In this document: positions 10,129-19,205 of the stretch, one piece after another
How positions within the stretch are numbered: the stretch's first letter is position 1
Layout of the letters: each line of letters begins with the position of its first letter
NCBI GenBank assembly: GCA_014879845.1
Contig: JACSRI010000105.1
Location: 1-52,153 of the forward strand
Source: Opitutaceae bacterium
GTDB lineage: Bacteria > Verrucomicrobiota > Verrucomicrobiia > Opitutales > Opitutaceae
Direction of reading: 5' to 3'
Length of the DNA stretch: 52,153 bases
Notes under the pieces: generated by a model
Seen by the model: only the letters and a program-made list of their open reading frames with translations
What the model was told of the DNA's origin: nothing
Database searches by the model: none
Position numbers and translations under genes: made by a program

Positions 10129-13100
10129 ATGCCCCACCTCAGGAAGACGTTTCTTGCTGGTCTGATTTCCCTCGTCCTCGCCGCGGCGCCGCTGGCCGCC
10201 GCCCCCTCGTTGATGGAGAACCTCGGGCGCGGCGTCGTCGCCGTCCGCTCGTCCGACACCGAGGTCTTCGTCAGCTGGCGCGTGCTCGGCACCGACTACG
10301 CCGACACCGCCTTCAACCTCTACCGCTCCACCGACGGCGCTGATCCCGTCCGGCTCAACGCCGAGCCCATCACGGGCGCGACCCATTTTGTCGACGCCAC
10401 GGCCGATCTCACGCGCGGCCAGGTCTACACCGTGCGGCCCATCGTGTTCGGCGCCGAGCAGCCGGCGGGGCCGGGATTCGCGGTGGCGGCCAACGTCCCG
10501 GTGCAGCAGTACCTCCGCCTCCCGCTCCAGCAGCCCGCCGGTGGCACCTCGCCCGATGGCGTGGCCTACACCTACTCGCCGAATGATTGCGCCGTCGGCG
10601 ACCTCGATGGCGACGGCGAGTACGAGTTTGTCGTCAAGTGGGAGCCGTCCAACGCGAAGGACAACTCCCAGTCCGGCTACACGGGCAACGTCTTCCTCGA
10701 CGGCTACCGGCTCGACGGCACGCGCCTGTGGCGCATCGACCTCGGCGTCAATATCCGCGCCGGCGCGCACTACACGCAGTTTCAGGTGTATGATCTCGAT
10801 GGAGACGGCCGGGCCGAGCTCGCCTGCAAGACCGCGCCCGGCACGCGCGACGGCACGGGCGCCGCCGTGCTCCTGCCCGGTGACGATCCCTTCGCCGACT
10901 ACCGCAACAGCGGCGGCTACATCCTCTCGGGCCCGGAATACCTGACGGTCTTCGACGGGCAGTCCGGCGCAAACCTCGCCACCGTCGCCTACAACCCGCC
11001 GCGCGGATCGGTCGGCAGTTGGGGCGACACCTACGGCAACCGCGTCGACCGCTTCCTCGCCGGTGTGGCCTATCTCGACGGTTCGCGGCCGAGCCTGGTC
11101 ATGTGTCGCGGCTACTATACCCGCGCGGTGCTGGTCGCCTACGACTATCGCGACGGTCAGCTCACCCAGCGCTGGATCTTCGACACCAACCCGGACGGCG
11201 GGGCGGCCGGCGAGTTCGGTGACTACCGCGGCCAGGGCAACCACAACCTCAGCGTGGCCGACGTCGACGCCGATGGCCGCGACGAGATCATCTACGGCGC
11301 GTGCGCGATCGACGACGACGGCCGCGGCCTCTACAACACCACCTGGGGCCACGGCGACGCGCTCCACGTCTCCGACATGGCGCCCGACCGGCCCGGCCTC
11401 GAGGTGTTCAAGGTGAACGAGTCGCCCTCGCAGTACGGGCCGAATGCGGCGGCGATGTTTGACGCCGCGACCGGCGCGCTGCTCCTCGGCGTGCAGGCCT
11501 CCGGCGACATCGGCCGTGGCGTCGCGTTCGATGTCGACCCGCGCTACCGCGGTTACGAGATGTGGGCCTCCGGCGGCACCGGCGGGATGTACACCGCGCA
11601 GCTGACCACGGCCAACGCCGTGCTCGGGCCGCGTGGCGTCGAAATCTCCTCGGGCAAACCGTCGCTCAATTTCGGCGTGTGGTGGGATGGCGACCTCCTC
11701 CGCGAACTGCTCGATAACGTCACCATCTCGAAGTGGAACTGGACCACATCGACCACGGCGAACGTGTTCCAGCCCGCCGGTGTCGGCTCGAACAACGGCA
11801 CCAAGGCCACGCCCAACCTCTCCGGCGACATCCTCGGCGACTGGCGCGAGGAGGTGGTCTGGCGCGAGACCGGCAACACCGCGCTGCGCATCTACACGAC
11901 CACGATCCCGACCACGACGCGGCTCTACACGCTCATGCACGACCGTCAGTACCGCCTGGCCATCGCGTGGCAGAATACCGGATACAACCAGCCGCCGCAT
12001 CCCTCCTTCTTCCTGGGTGACGGCATGGCGCCCGCGCCCACGCCCGACATCGTCACCTCGCTCAGCGTGCTGCTCGGGCCGCCCGCGCCGCAGCTCACGG
12101 CCATCACGACGGACACGGGCGCTTCGGCTGCCGATCTGCTCACGAACGACAGCTCGCTCGTGCTCGGCGGCACGGCCCAGCCCGGCGTGACGGTCAACAT
12201 CACGCGTCTTGGAGCAGGCCTGGTCGGCACGGCCGCGACCGACGCGGCCGGGTCGTGGAGCTTCGACTACACCGGCACGGCGCTCCCGGACGGCGAAGTT
12301 TCCTTTGTGCTCTCCGCGACTGATGGGGCGAATAACACGGGGGCCAGCTCCGCGCCCCTCGTCGTCACGATCGACACTGCGGCGCCGGATGCGCCGGCGA
12401 TTGCCTCGATCTCACTCGAGTCGGGGGCGCTCGTCTTCGCCGGCACGGCCGAGCCGGGCAGTCGCGTCGAGGTGCTTCTCGCCGGTGGCGGTTCGATGGG
12501 CGTCGGCGTGGCCGACGAACTCGGCCTCTGGTCGGTGACCCACGCGGGTCCGGCGCTGCCGGCTGCGGCCTACACGTTTGCCGCGCAGGCGACGGACCTT
12601 GCGGGCAACACCGGGCCGGAGTCGGCTGCGCTGGCCGTCGACACCACGCTCGGCACGCCGGTCATCACCGGCATCGAGACCGACACCGGCATCTCCACGG
12701 CGGACGGCGTCACGAGCGACACGACGCTCGTCCTGCAGGGCACGGCCGACGCCGGTGCCACGGTGCAACTCGCGATCCTCGGTGTCGGTCCGATTGGTTC
12801 GACCACGGCCGACGCGGGCGGAGCCTGGAGTTTTGACTACACCGGCACCGTGTTGGACGACGGTGAGCGGGCCTTTGTCGCCACCGCGACTGCCTCCGGC
12901 GGCAGCAGCCCGTCCTCGCCGGCCTTTGTCGTCGCGGTCGATACGCTCGCGCCGGCGATCGTATCGATCAACCGACTCAACCCATCTGCCGCCACGACCA
13001 GTGCGGCCAGTCTCACGTTCCGCGTCTCGTTCAGCGAGTCGGTCGCCGGGCTCGACGTCGCGGACTTCGCGCTTGTGACCACGGGCGATCTCGCCGGCTC

Positions 13101-15381
13101 GATCGCGTCGATCACGCCGGGCGCGCCCGGCGTCTTCGACGTAGAGATCGCGCCGGTGAGCGGCGAGGGCACCTTGCGGCTCGACCTCGCTGCATCCGGA
13201 ACCGGCATCACCGACCTCGCCGGCAACGACCTGCCCGGCGGATTCGCCGGCGGCCAGACCTACACGCGGTCGCTCACGGGCAATGGCACGTGGACCCGCG
13301 GTGCGACGGGCGGAGCCTGGAGCGCAAACGCCCACTGGCTCGAGGGCATCGTCGGCGCGGGCGTCGGCAACACGGCCGACTTCTCCACGCTCGAGCTCGT
13401 CGAGGACAACACCGTGCATCTCGACTCGCCGCGCACGCTGGGCAACCTCGTGTTCGGCGACACCGACATCGCCACCGCGGCAAGCTGGACGATCGACGCC
13501 GACGGCGACTCCACCGGCAACGTGCTCACGCTCGCGCTCGTCTCGGGATCGCCGACGATCACGGTCAACCCGCTCGGTCTCGGTGCCAGGACCACGCTCG
13601 CCGTCCCACTCGCCGGCACCCAGGGTCTGACCAAGCTCGGTTCCGGGCCGCTTGTGCTCGCCGGTGCGAACACGCTCACCGGCGCCATCAACATCAACGG
13701 CGGCACCGCCACCCTCCCGGCCGGCGCGGCCCTGAGCAACGGCAACGCCCAGATCAATCTCGGCACCGGGACACAGCTCGTTCTCGACGGCGGTTCGCTG
13801 GCCAACAACAACCTCATCACCGCCGTCTCCAGCTCGCTCGTGATCAACAGCGGCACGGCCAACCTGCTCGACTTCCGCACCAACTCGGACTTTGGCGGCA
13901 CGCTCCGCGTCAACGGCGGCACAGTCACGCTGCGCGACATCAACGTCCGCCGCAACAGCGCGGCCAGCCCCGACTTCAACTCGGGCGTGATCATCGCCGG
14001 CGGCGAGACCACTGTGGCGACGATCGGTCTGGGCACGAACAACTCCACCGGGGCCATGTCGGTGCAGGGCGGCCGCATCACCGCCACCGGTGCGGTCACG
14101 ATCGCCAACCAGAGCTCCAGCGGACGCGGTGGCGCGCTGCGCGTGCTCTCCGGTTCGTTCGTATCCACCGACACGGTCAACGGCCTCATCATCACGCGCC
14201 GCGCCAACAACGTCGGTTCCGCCACCTTCACCGGCGGCACGAGCTCGGCCGAGCGCATCGTGATGGGCTTCGACGCGACGGTGAATTCGGGCTCCGCGAC
14301 CCTCACGGTCAACGGCGGTGAACTCTACGTCGGTGCCGGCGGCATCTTGGTCAACGGCTCGGGGACATTCACGGCGGCGATCAATCTGAGCTCCGGCACG
14401 CTCGGCGCTTTGGCCGACTGGTCGACGACGCGGCCGATTAACCTGCCCACGGGCGGCTCCATCGCGATCCGCGCCGCCGACGCCGCCAACACGCCGCGCA
14501 CGATCACTCTCGCCGGGGCCCTCTCCGGCGCCGGCGGCCTGACCAAGACGGGCGCGGGCACGCTCGCGCTCACCGCGGCCAACACCCATTCGGGCGCGAC
14601 GACCGTCGCCGCCGGCTTGCTCGCGCTCGACGGCAGCCTCGCCGGCAGCGCGACCGTACAGGCCGGCGCCGCGATCTCCGGCTTGGGTACGATCGGCGGC
14701 ACACTCACGCTTGATCCGGGCGCGACCCTCGTGGCCGATCCGTTCGCGGCCACGCCGCTCGGAGTCTCGGGCGCGCTCCTCTCGGGCGGTGCCGGCACGC
14801 GCACGGTCCAGCTCGCGCCGTCGGCCGCGCCGGCCATGGGCGCGACCTACACCTTGGCGACGTTCGGATCGACCGACCTGACTGCCGCGGATTTCCTCCT
14901 CGCGCCGACCAGCGGTTACCTCGGCGTGCTCGAGCTCGATGCCACCGCGCTGCGCTTCCGCGTCACGGGTGTCGGCCCGACGGCCGAATACACCCACTGG
15001 GCCCATCTCGAGGGCCTGCCGCCCGACCAGGCCGGGCCCGACGACAATCCCGCCGGCGACGGCGTGCCGAACCTGCTCAAGTTCGTGCTCGGGCTCGACC
15101 CGCACGCGGGCACGCCGCAGGGCATCGCGCCGACCACCGTCCAGGAGGGCGACGCGACGTATCCGGCCATCGTTTACGTGCGCCGCCAGGCGCTGGGTGG
15201 CGTCACCGTGCAGGTGCTGGTCGCGCCTGACCTGGGCTTCGCCAGCGACCTCGGCGCGGTCGAGGTCTCGGTCTCCGACAACGGCGACGGCACCGAACTG
15301 GTGACCGTGCGCTCCGCGGTCTCCACCGCGCAGCAGCCGCGGCAGTTCTTCCGACTCGCGGCCACGCTGCCCGAACTCTGA
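10129..15381 (+). CDS. Secreted rhamnogalacturonan lyase (PL11) with Ig-like and autotransporter-type beta-strand repeats
   Basis: A 1750-residue secreted enzyme. A signal peptide (1-26, RKTFLAGLISLVLAAAPLAAA) precedes a family PL11 rhamnogalacturonan lyase module (about 27-648) beginning with the typical MENLGRGVVAV and rich in DLDGDGEYEFVVKW-type Ca-binding blades; it cleaves the rhamnogalacturonan-I backbone by beta-elimination. Three Ig-like repeats follow (about 655-940, each with AGSWSFDYTGTALPDGE-like text), then a Big-like module (SFSESVAGLDVADFAL, about 945-1047). A beta-helical region (about 1051-1611) carries two autotransporter-associated repeats (GLTKLGSGPLVLAGANTLTG and GLTKTGAGTLALTAANTHSG). 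The C-terminal 120 residues start EYTHWAHLEGLPPDQAGPDD and end RQFFRLAATLPEL, with no outer-membrane barrel and no PEP-CTERM. The start ATG 10129 begins the signal peptide. Confidence 0.9.
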   Translation: MPHLRKTFLAGLISLVLAAAPLAAAPSLMENLGRGVVAVRSSDTEVFVSWRVLGTDYADTAFNLYRSTDGADPVRLNAEPITGATHFVDATADLTRGQVYTVRPIVFGAEQPAGPGFAVAANVPVQQYLRLPLQQPAGGTSPDGVAYTYSPNDCAVGDLDGDGEYEFVVKWEPSNAKDNSQSGYTGNVFLDGYRLDGTRLWRIDLGVNIRAGAHYTQFQVYDLDGDGRAELACKTAPGTRDGTGAAVLLPGDDPFADYRNSGGYILSGPEYLTVFDGQSGANLATVAYNPPRGSVGSWGDTYGNRVDRFLAGVAYLDGSRPSLVMCRGYYTRAVLVAYDYRDGQLTQRWIFDTNPDGGAAGEFGDYRGQGNHNLSVADVDADGRDEIIYGACAIDDDGRGLYNTTWGHGDALHVSDMAPDRPGLEVFKVNESPSQYGPNAAAMFDAATGALLLGVQASGDIGRGVAFDVDPRYRGYEMWASGGTGGMYTAQLTTANAVLGPRGVEISSGKPSLNFGVWWDGDLLRELLDNVTISKWNWTTSTTANVFQPAGVGSNNGTKATPNLSGDILGDWREEVVWRETGNTALRIYTTTIPTTTRLYTLMHDRQYRLAIAWQNTGYNQPPHPSFFLGDGMAPAPTPDIVTSLSVLLGPPAPQLTAITTDTGASAADLLTNDSSLVLGGTAQPGVTVNITRLGAGLVGTAATDAAGSWSFDYTGTALPDGEVSFVLSATDGANNTGASSAPLVVTIDTAAPDAPAIASISLESGALVFAGTAEPGSRVEVLLAGGGSMGVGVADELGLWSVTHAGPALPAAAYTFAAQATDLAGNTGPESAALAVDTTLGTPVITGIETDTGISTADGVTSDTTLVLQGTADAGATVQLAILGVGPIGSTTADAGGAWSFDYTGTVLDDGERAFVATATASGGSSPSSPAFVVAVDTLAPAIVSINRLNPSAATTSAASLTFRVSFSESVAGLDVADFALVTTGDLAGSIASITPGAPGVFDVEIAPVSGEGTLRLDLAASGTGITDLAGNDLPGGFAGGQTYTRSLTGNGTWTRGATGGAWSANAHWLEGIVGAGVGNTADFSTLELVEDNTVHLDSPRTLGNLVFGDTDIATAASWTIDADGDSTGNVLTLALVSGSPTITVNPLGLGARTTLAVPLAGTQGLTKLGSGPLVLAGANTLTGAININGGTATLPAGAALSNGNAQINLGTGTQLVLDGGSLANNNLITAVSSSLVINSGTANLLDFRTNSDFGGTLRVNGGTVTLRDINVRRNSAASPDFNSGVIIAGGETTVATIGLGTNNSTGAMSVQGGRITATGAVTIANQSSSGRGGALRVLSGSFVSTDTVNGLIITRRANNVGSATFTGGTSSAERIVMGFDATVNSGSATLTVNGGELYVGAGGILVNGSGTFTAAINLSSGTLGALADWSTTRPINLPTGGSIAIRAADAANTPRTITLAGALSGAGGLTKTGAGTLALTAANTHSGATTVAAGLLALDGSLAGSATVQAGAAISGLGTIGGTLTLDPGATLVADPFAATPLGVSGALLSGGAGTRTVQLAPSAAPAMGATYTLATFGSTDLTAADFLLAPTSGYLGVLELDATALRFRVTGVGPTAEYTHWAHLEGLPPDQAGPDDNPAGDGVPNLLKFVLGLDPHAGTPQGIAPTTVQEGDATYPAIVYVRRQALGGVTVQVLVAPDLGFASDLGAVEVSVSDNGDGTELVTVRSAVSTAQQPRQFFRLAATLPEL

Positions 15382-15426
15382 GCCATGCGCACGGCCATCC
15401 GGACAACCTCCAACGAAAGCACCACC

Positions 15427-16563
15427 ATGACCGCTTCGTTCACCTTCCTCGTGCGCCGGGCCGCCGGCGCGTTCGTGCTCGCCGCCGCCCTCACCAGCAG
15501 CGCGGCGGCGCAGACCACCGTCCTGTCCACGCCCGTGGGCGTCATCACCGATTCGATACGCCACGGCTCCTCCGGCCTGGCCCTGCCGCTCATCGGCGAG
15601 GACCTCGTCGTCGGCGTCGCCACCGGAAACACTGCGGGCGCGATCGCCTTCGGCGCCGCCGCAGGGGACCTCGGCGAACGCCTCGCCGCCGACCGCCGCT
15701 ACTACGTGGAGATCGCCACCGGTCCGCTCGAGGGCGAGCGGCTCGATCTTGACACGGCGGCCACGCGCGCCGCCGCCGGCCCGTCTCTGGTGCTCGACCT
15801 CGGCGAGGACACCTTCAGCACGCTCGCCATGCTTCCGGCCGACGCACTCGCCGGGGCGCGCTGCATCGTGCGCCCGCACGTCACCCTGGCGGACTTGCCG
15901 GCCATGTTCAGCCCGGCGCTTTCGGGCAGCCGGAGGCACCGCCATTGGGCCGACTCGGTCTCGCTCCTGGGCACCCGCGGCTTCGAGACCTACACCCTCG
16001 CCGAGGATGACGCCTCGTGGTACAGCGAGGACGAACGGGTCGGGGGCGAGTGGGGACGCAGGCATCGCGCCTGGTGCGAACGCAGGAAGCACAAGCGCCC
16101 GCCGACGGACTTCCGCGACATGGTCATCCCGCCGGATGTCAGCATCGTCGTCAGCGTCAACGGCCAGGCGAGGACCTGGACGCACGAGGGCCTGGTCCGC
16201 ACCAATGCGTTTCGCAAGAATCTCGTGCGTGGCCCGCAGGCGTTTGCTTCCGGCTATCCGGTGGACCTTTCGCCGGCGCAGATCGGCGCCTTTGTCGACG
16301 CGACGCAACCGGCGCGCGAGCGCTGGACGGGGAGCAACACTTTCCCGTTCGCCGATCAGATCGAGGTGCTCTTCAGCGGGCGCAAGCCGCTCGATCTGTA
16401 CTTCCTGCGCGGCGATGGACACACGTGGCAGGCGCTCACGCGTTCGTGGCGCGAGGATTTTGCCAACCAGCCGATCCTGGGCGACACCGACATGATCCTC
16501 ATCCGCCGCAAGAACCCGGATCCAGCCTTCATCATCCCGGTGCCATTCGAGCCGGTGCCGTAG
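15427..16563 (+). CDS. Secreted TIGR02597-like protein
   Basis: A 378-residue protein with a signal peptide (1-29, RRAAGAFVLAAALTSSAAAQ). The body (TTVLSTPVGVITDSIRHGSS, LALPLIGEDLVVGVATG, then RYYVEIATGPLEGERLDLD) resembles what I know as TIGR02597, a family of paralogues in Verrucomicrobiota often next to secreted lyases or repeat proteins. The second half has a basic stretch (RRHRAWCERRKHKRPP) and ends with DMILIRRKNPDPAF. Function unknown. It begins 45 bases after the PL11 lyase stop, so the two are probably co-expressed, which suggests an extracellular or outer-membrane role alongside the lyase. An upstream ATG at 15385 is in frame but would spoil the signal peptide. Its TAG stop is the start of the repeat at 16562. 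Confidence 0.75.
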   Translation: MTASFTFLVRRAAGAFVLAAALTSSAAAQTTVLSTPVGVITDSIRHGSSGLALPLIGEDLVVGVATGNTAGAIAFGAAAGDLGERLAADRRYYVEIATGPLEGERLDLDTAATRAAAGPSLVLDLGEDTFSTLAMLPADALAGARCIVRPHVTLADLPAMFSPALSGSRRHRHWADSVSLLGTRGFETYTLAEDDASWYSEDERVGGEWGRRHRAWCERRKHKRPPTDFRDMVIPPDVSIVVSVNGQARTWTHEGLVRTNAFRKNLVRGPQAFASGYPVDLSPAQIGAFVDATQPARERWTGSNTFPFADQIEVLFSGRKPLDLYFLRGDGHTWQALTRSWREDFANQPILGDTDMILIRRKNPDPAFIIPVPFEPVP

Positions 16564-16619
16564 CGCAGGCTTCCAGCCTTCGGGCCGGGATCGAATGGAG
16601 CAGCCTGATAGCCTGCGCT
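16562..16619. repeat. REP-like inverted repeat (AGCGCAGGCT type)
   Basis: Left arm 16562-16579 begins AGCGCAGGCTTCCAGCCT; the right arm 16602-16619 is its reverse complement at 15 of 18 positions. The loop is 22 bases. The TAG stop of the preceding gene (16561-16563) overlaps the first bases. The element looks like a mobile palindromic repeat of the REP type; only one copy is in this window. Confidence 0.6.
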
Positions 16620-16693
16620 CCTTCGATCGTTCCGAACGGGTTTCGCCGTGCAAACGGCTTGCCCGGCGGGCGCGCGCGTCGAGCCTCGGCGCC

Positions 16694-17638
16694 GTGAACC
16701 GGACCGACCGCCTTGTCGCCATCGTCATGTACCTGCAGGGCAGGCGTGTCGTGCGCGCGGAGGAACTGGCTGCCCATTTCGAGACCAGCGTCCGCACGAT
16801 CTACCGCGACGTCGCGGCCCTGAGCGAGGCGGGCGTGGCCATCGCCGGCGAGGCGGGGGTCGGCTACAGTCTCGTCAAGGGCTACCACCTGCCGCCCGTC
16901 ATGTTTTCCACGGAGGAGGCGATGGCGCTCTTCGTCGGCGGCGAGATGGTGCGGCATTTCACCGATGCCTCGGTGGCCGCGCCGATGAACACCGCGCTCG
17001 CGAAGATCCGCTCGGTGCTGCCGGTGGACCGGCAGGACGACGTGGACCGCCTGGCCCAGGGCATGGCTGTGGAGGGCAGTTGGCGCATGCCGTCGACTAT
17101 CGACCAGCGCGTGCTCCTGCCCATCCAGCGCGCCATCGTCTCGCGCCGCGTGCTGCGCATGACCTACCGCGTGCGTGCCCGCGACGAGGATACGAAGCGC
17201 GATGTCGAGCCGCTGGGTGTGACCTTCTACGGTGGCGCCTGGTACCTCGTCGCCTGGTGCCGGCTGCGGGAGGACTTCCGCCACTTCAAGCTCGAGCGCG
17301 TGCGCCAGCTCGAACTGCTCGAGGACCGCTTCAAGCCGCGCCCGGGCTTTTCGCTCGCGAAGCACATCGACGAGAACAACGCGCGCATGGAGACTTTTCC
17401 GGCCACCGTCTGGTTTTCCGAGGTGGTGCTCGAGCGCGCGCGGCGCGAGTCCTACGGCGGGCTCGGGATCGAGCGCCCGGCGCGCGGCGGCGTGGAGGCG
17501 GAGATGCGCACATTCTCCTATCCGTGGCTCGCGCGCTGGATTGTCTCGCTCGGCGGCGAGGCCGAGGTGATCGCCCCGGCGAGCCTGCGCGCCGAGGTGC
17601 GCGCGCAGGCAAAACGCGTGCTTGCGCGACACTCCTGA
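16694..17638 (+). CDS. YafY-type HTH/WYL-domain transcriptional regulator
   Basis: A 314-residue regulator. A winged HTH of the DeoR/HTH_11 type is at residues 1-60 (NRTDRLVAIVMYLQGRRVVR, ELAAHFETSVRTIYRDVAAL). The WYL domain is at about 150-225 (GVTFYGGAWYLVAWCRLRED, with FKLERV), followed by a C-terminal WCX-type extension. WYL domains sense nucleic-acid or small-ligand signals. The start is GTG 16694, which puts the HTH at the N-terminus; the frame is open 33 codons further upstream, but only through the repeat and basic low-complexity sequence. The following VOC and YdeI genes are typical companions of YafY-like regulators, so it probably controls them. Inference only. Confidence 0.87.
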   Translation: MNRTDRLVAIVMYLQGRRVVRAEELAAHFETSVRTIYRDVAALSEAGVAIAGEAGVGYSLVKGYHLPPVMFSTEEAMALFVGGEMVRHFTDASVAAPMNTALAKIRSVLPVDRQDDVDRLAQGMAVEGSWRMPSTIDQRVLLPIQRAIVSRRVLRMTYRVRARDEDTKRDVEPLGVTFYGGAWYLVAWCRLREDFRHFKLERVRQLELLEDRFKPRPGFSLAKHIDENNARMETFPATVWFSEVVLERARRESYGGLGIERPARGGVEAEMRTFSYPWLARWIVSLGGEAEVIAPASLRAEVRAQAKRVLARHS

Positions 17639-17663
17639 CATACTGTTGTCAGGAGCGTGTGGC

Positions 17664-18158
17664 ATGATCTGCGCCATCATGTTGAGCACGGCATCCCCCT
17701 CCGCCCTGCACTCCGGGATCGTCACGGCGCGATTCGTCGCGACCTGCGAGTTCTACTTCGAGCATTTCGGCTTCGCACCGATCGAGATCAGCGGCGAGTT
17801 CGCCCTCCTCGGGCGGGCCGACGGTTCACGCCTCGCGGTGTTGCAGGCGGGCGGCGACGGCCAGCCGGCGGCTCTGTCGCAGTCGACGCGCGGTGCCGGC
17901 GTGTGGCTTGCCTTCGAGAGCGACGACGTCGACGCGCTCCACGCCCACCTCGCGTCTCGCGGCGCGGAGATCGTGTGCGATCCGGAGACGACGCTCTCCG
18001 GGAGGCGTCGCTGCGTCGTGCGCGACCCGAACGGCGTCCTTGTCTACGTGACGAGCCGGCACGAGGCCGCCCCTGTTTCCCCTCCACCATCCACAAACTC
18101 AAAAACACACCCGCATGAAGATCACCGCTATCGCCTTCGTTGGCTATCCTGTCACTGA
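17664..18158 (+). CDS. VOC/glyoxalase-like protein (first copy)
   Basis: A 164-residue protein with one vicinal-oxygen-chelate fold: SGIVTARFVATCEFYFEHFGF at the start, LGRADGSRLAVLQAG in the middle and RRCVVRDPNGVLVYVTSR at the end. The DPNG loop and the paired beta-alpha-beta layout are typical of glyoxalase/bleomycin-resistance folds. The usual metal His is not evident in the first strand, so activity is doubtful. It has one of the few good ribosome binding sites in the window: AGGAG at 17651-17655, 8 bases before ATG 17664, which decides the start. It overlaps the next VOC gene by 44 bases, in a different frame; the last 15 or so residues lie in that overlap and look unfolded. Confidence 0.78.
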   Translation: MICAIMLSTASPSALHSGIVTARFVATCEFYFEHFGFAPIEISGEFALLGRADGSRLAVLQAGGDGQPAALSQSTRGAGVWLAFESDDVDALHAHLASRGAEIVCDPETTLSGRRRCVVRDPNGVLVYVTSRHEAAPVSPPPSTNSKTHPHEDHRYRLRWLSCH

Positions 18159-18495
18159 CATGGCGCGCGCTCGCGCCTTCTACGAGAAGCTCCTCGGCCT
18201 GAAGCCGGGCGAGATTTGGGAGCACGAAGGCAAGGCCTGGGTCGAGTTCGACATCGGCTCGGGCACGCTCGCGCTCTCCAACATGTCGCCCGACAAATGG
18301 AAACCCTCGCCCGATGGTCCGGGCGTCGCGCTCGAGGTCGACGATCTCGAGAGTGCGGTCAGGGAGCTGAAGTCGGCCGGCGTGCGCTTCTACCTCGACC
18401 CGATGGACAGCCCGGTGTGCCGCCTCGCGGTCGTCGCCGATCCCGACGGCAACAGCGTGGTGCTCCACCAGAAGGCGAAGGCACCGGCATCGTGA
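18115..18495 (+). CDS. VOC/glyoxalase-like protein (second copy)
   Basis: A 126-residue VOC protein: KITAIAFVGYPVTDMARARA at the start, the GLKPGE loop, VALEVDDLESAVRELKSAG and VVADPDGNSVVLHQKAK at the end. This is the usual size of a single-domain member. Substrate unknown; such proteins act on antibiotics, catechols or glyoxal adducts, or are non-catalytic. It starts inside the 3-prime end of the first VOC gene, so the two are translated from one message. The C-terminal Asp/His pattern (DPDGN, VLHQK) is more canonical than in the first copy. The leader is A/C-rich with no Shine-Dalgarno sequence. Confidence 0.85.
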   Translation: MKITAIAFVGYPVTDMARARAFYEKLLGLKPGEIWEHEGKAWVEFDIGSGTLALSNMSPDKWKPSPDGPGVALEVDDLESAVRELKSAGVRFYLDPMDSPVCRLAVVADPDGNSVVLHQKAKAPAS

Positions 18496-18555
18496 ACGAC
18501 TTTCCGGTGGCGCGGCCGTGCCACTGGAGTGCAGGAGTGACTCAGGAATGAAGGG

Positions 18556-18590
18556 GGGCGGCGCGCTCGCGGTTTGCGGGCGCGCCGCCC
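18556..18590 (+). terminator. Strong GC hairpin between VOC and YdeI-like genes
   Basis: A perfect 11-bp stem, GGGCGGCGCGC (18556-18566) and GCGCGCCGCCC (18580-18590), with a 13-base loop, followed by TTGGCCTTCTCTT. It could be a terminator or an attenuator for the next gene, whose ribosome binding site lies 13 bases downstream. Confidence 0.5.
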
Positions 18591-18613
18591 TTGGCCTTCT
18601 CTTGGAGGCCGGC

Positions 18614-19186
18614 ATGATGAAGAGCACACCCGAGATTCAGTTCTTCGCGGACGCATGCGCCTGGCGCGCGTGGCTGGAGCAGCATCACGGTTCCGCGAAG
18701 GAGGCGTGGGTGGGATTCCGCCGAAAGGATTCCGGCCTGGGCGGCATCACCTATGCCGAGGCGCTCGACGAGGCCCTGTGTTTCGGCTGGATCGACGGAA
18801 TCCGCAAGAAGGTCGACGCCACGAGCTACACCAATCGCTTCACGCCGAGAAAGTCCGGGAGCTATTGGAGCGACGTGAACACACGGCGCGCGCAGGAGCT
18901 GATCAAACTCGGCCGCATGGCCCGGGCCGGGCTCGCGGCCTTTGCGGCGCGCGATAGCGGACGCACGGCGCGGTATTCCTTCGAGCGCGCCAGCGCGGTC
19001 TTCGGGCCGGAGCAATTGCGGGTGTTTCGCCGGAACAAGAAGGCCTGGGCCTTCTTCGGGGCGCAGCCGCCGAGCTATCGAAAAGTCGCGACATGGTGGG
19101 TGATCAGCGCGAAGCAGGAGGCGACGCGTGTCCGGAGACTGGAGACGCTGATCGCCAAGTCGGCCGCGGGGCAGCGGCTGATGTGA
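18614..19186 (+). CDS. YdeI/OmpD-associated family protein
   Basis: A 190-residue protein with the family landmarks FFADACAWRAWLEQHHGSAKE (shortened here), KDSGLGGITYAEALDEALCF, GWIDGIRKKVD, YTNRFTPRKSGSYWSDVN and the C-terminal TWWVISAKQEATRVRRLETL. Members are commonly found next to VOC and YafY/WYL genes and may protect against antimicrobial peptides or bind lipids; the function is uncertain. The site GGAGG (18604-18608) lies 5 bases before ATG 18614 and 8 before ATG 18617, so either is possible. A strong ribosome binding site is unusual in this window. The upstream hairpin could set its expression apart from the VOC genes. Confidence 0.85.
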   Translation: MMKSTPEIQFFADACAWRAWLEQHHGSAKEAWVGFRRKDSGLGGITYAEALDEALCFGWIDGIRKKVDATSYTNRFTPRKSGSYWSDVNTRRAQELIKLGRMARAGLAAFAARDSGRTARYSFERASAVFGPEQLRVFRRNKKAWAFFGAQPPSYRKVATWWVISAKQEATRVRRLETLIAKSAAGQRLM

Positions 19187-19205
19187 GCCTCGGCGAGTCG
19201 TGTCC

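Noticed and set aside
12412-16797. A 1461-codon open frame on the minus strand
   Set aside because: Antisense to the PL11 and TIGR02597-like genes; sequence is Arg/Gly/Ala-biased low complexity, a known shadow of GC-rich codons.
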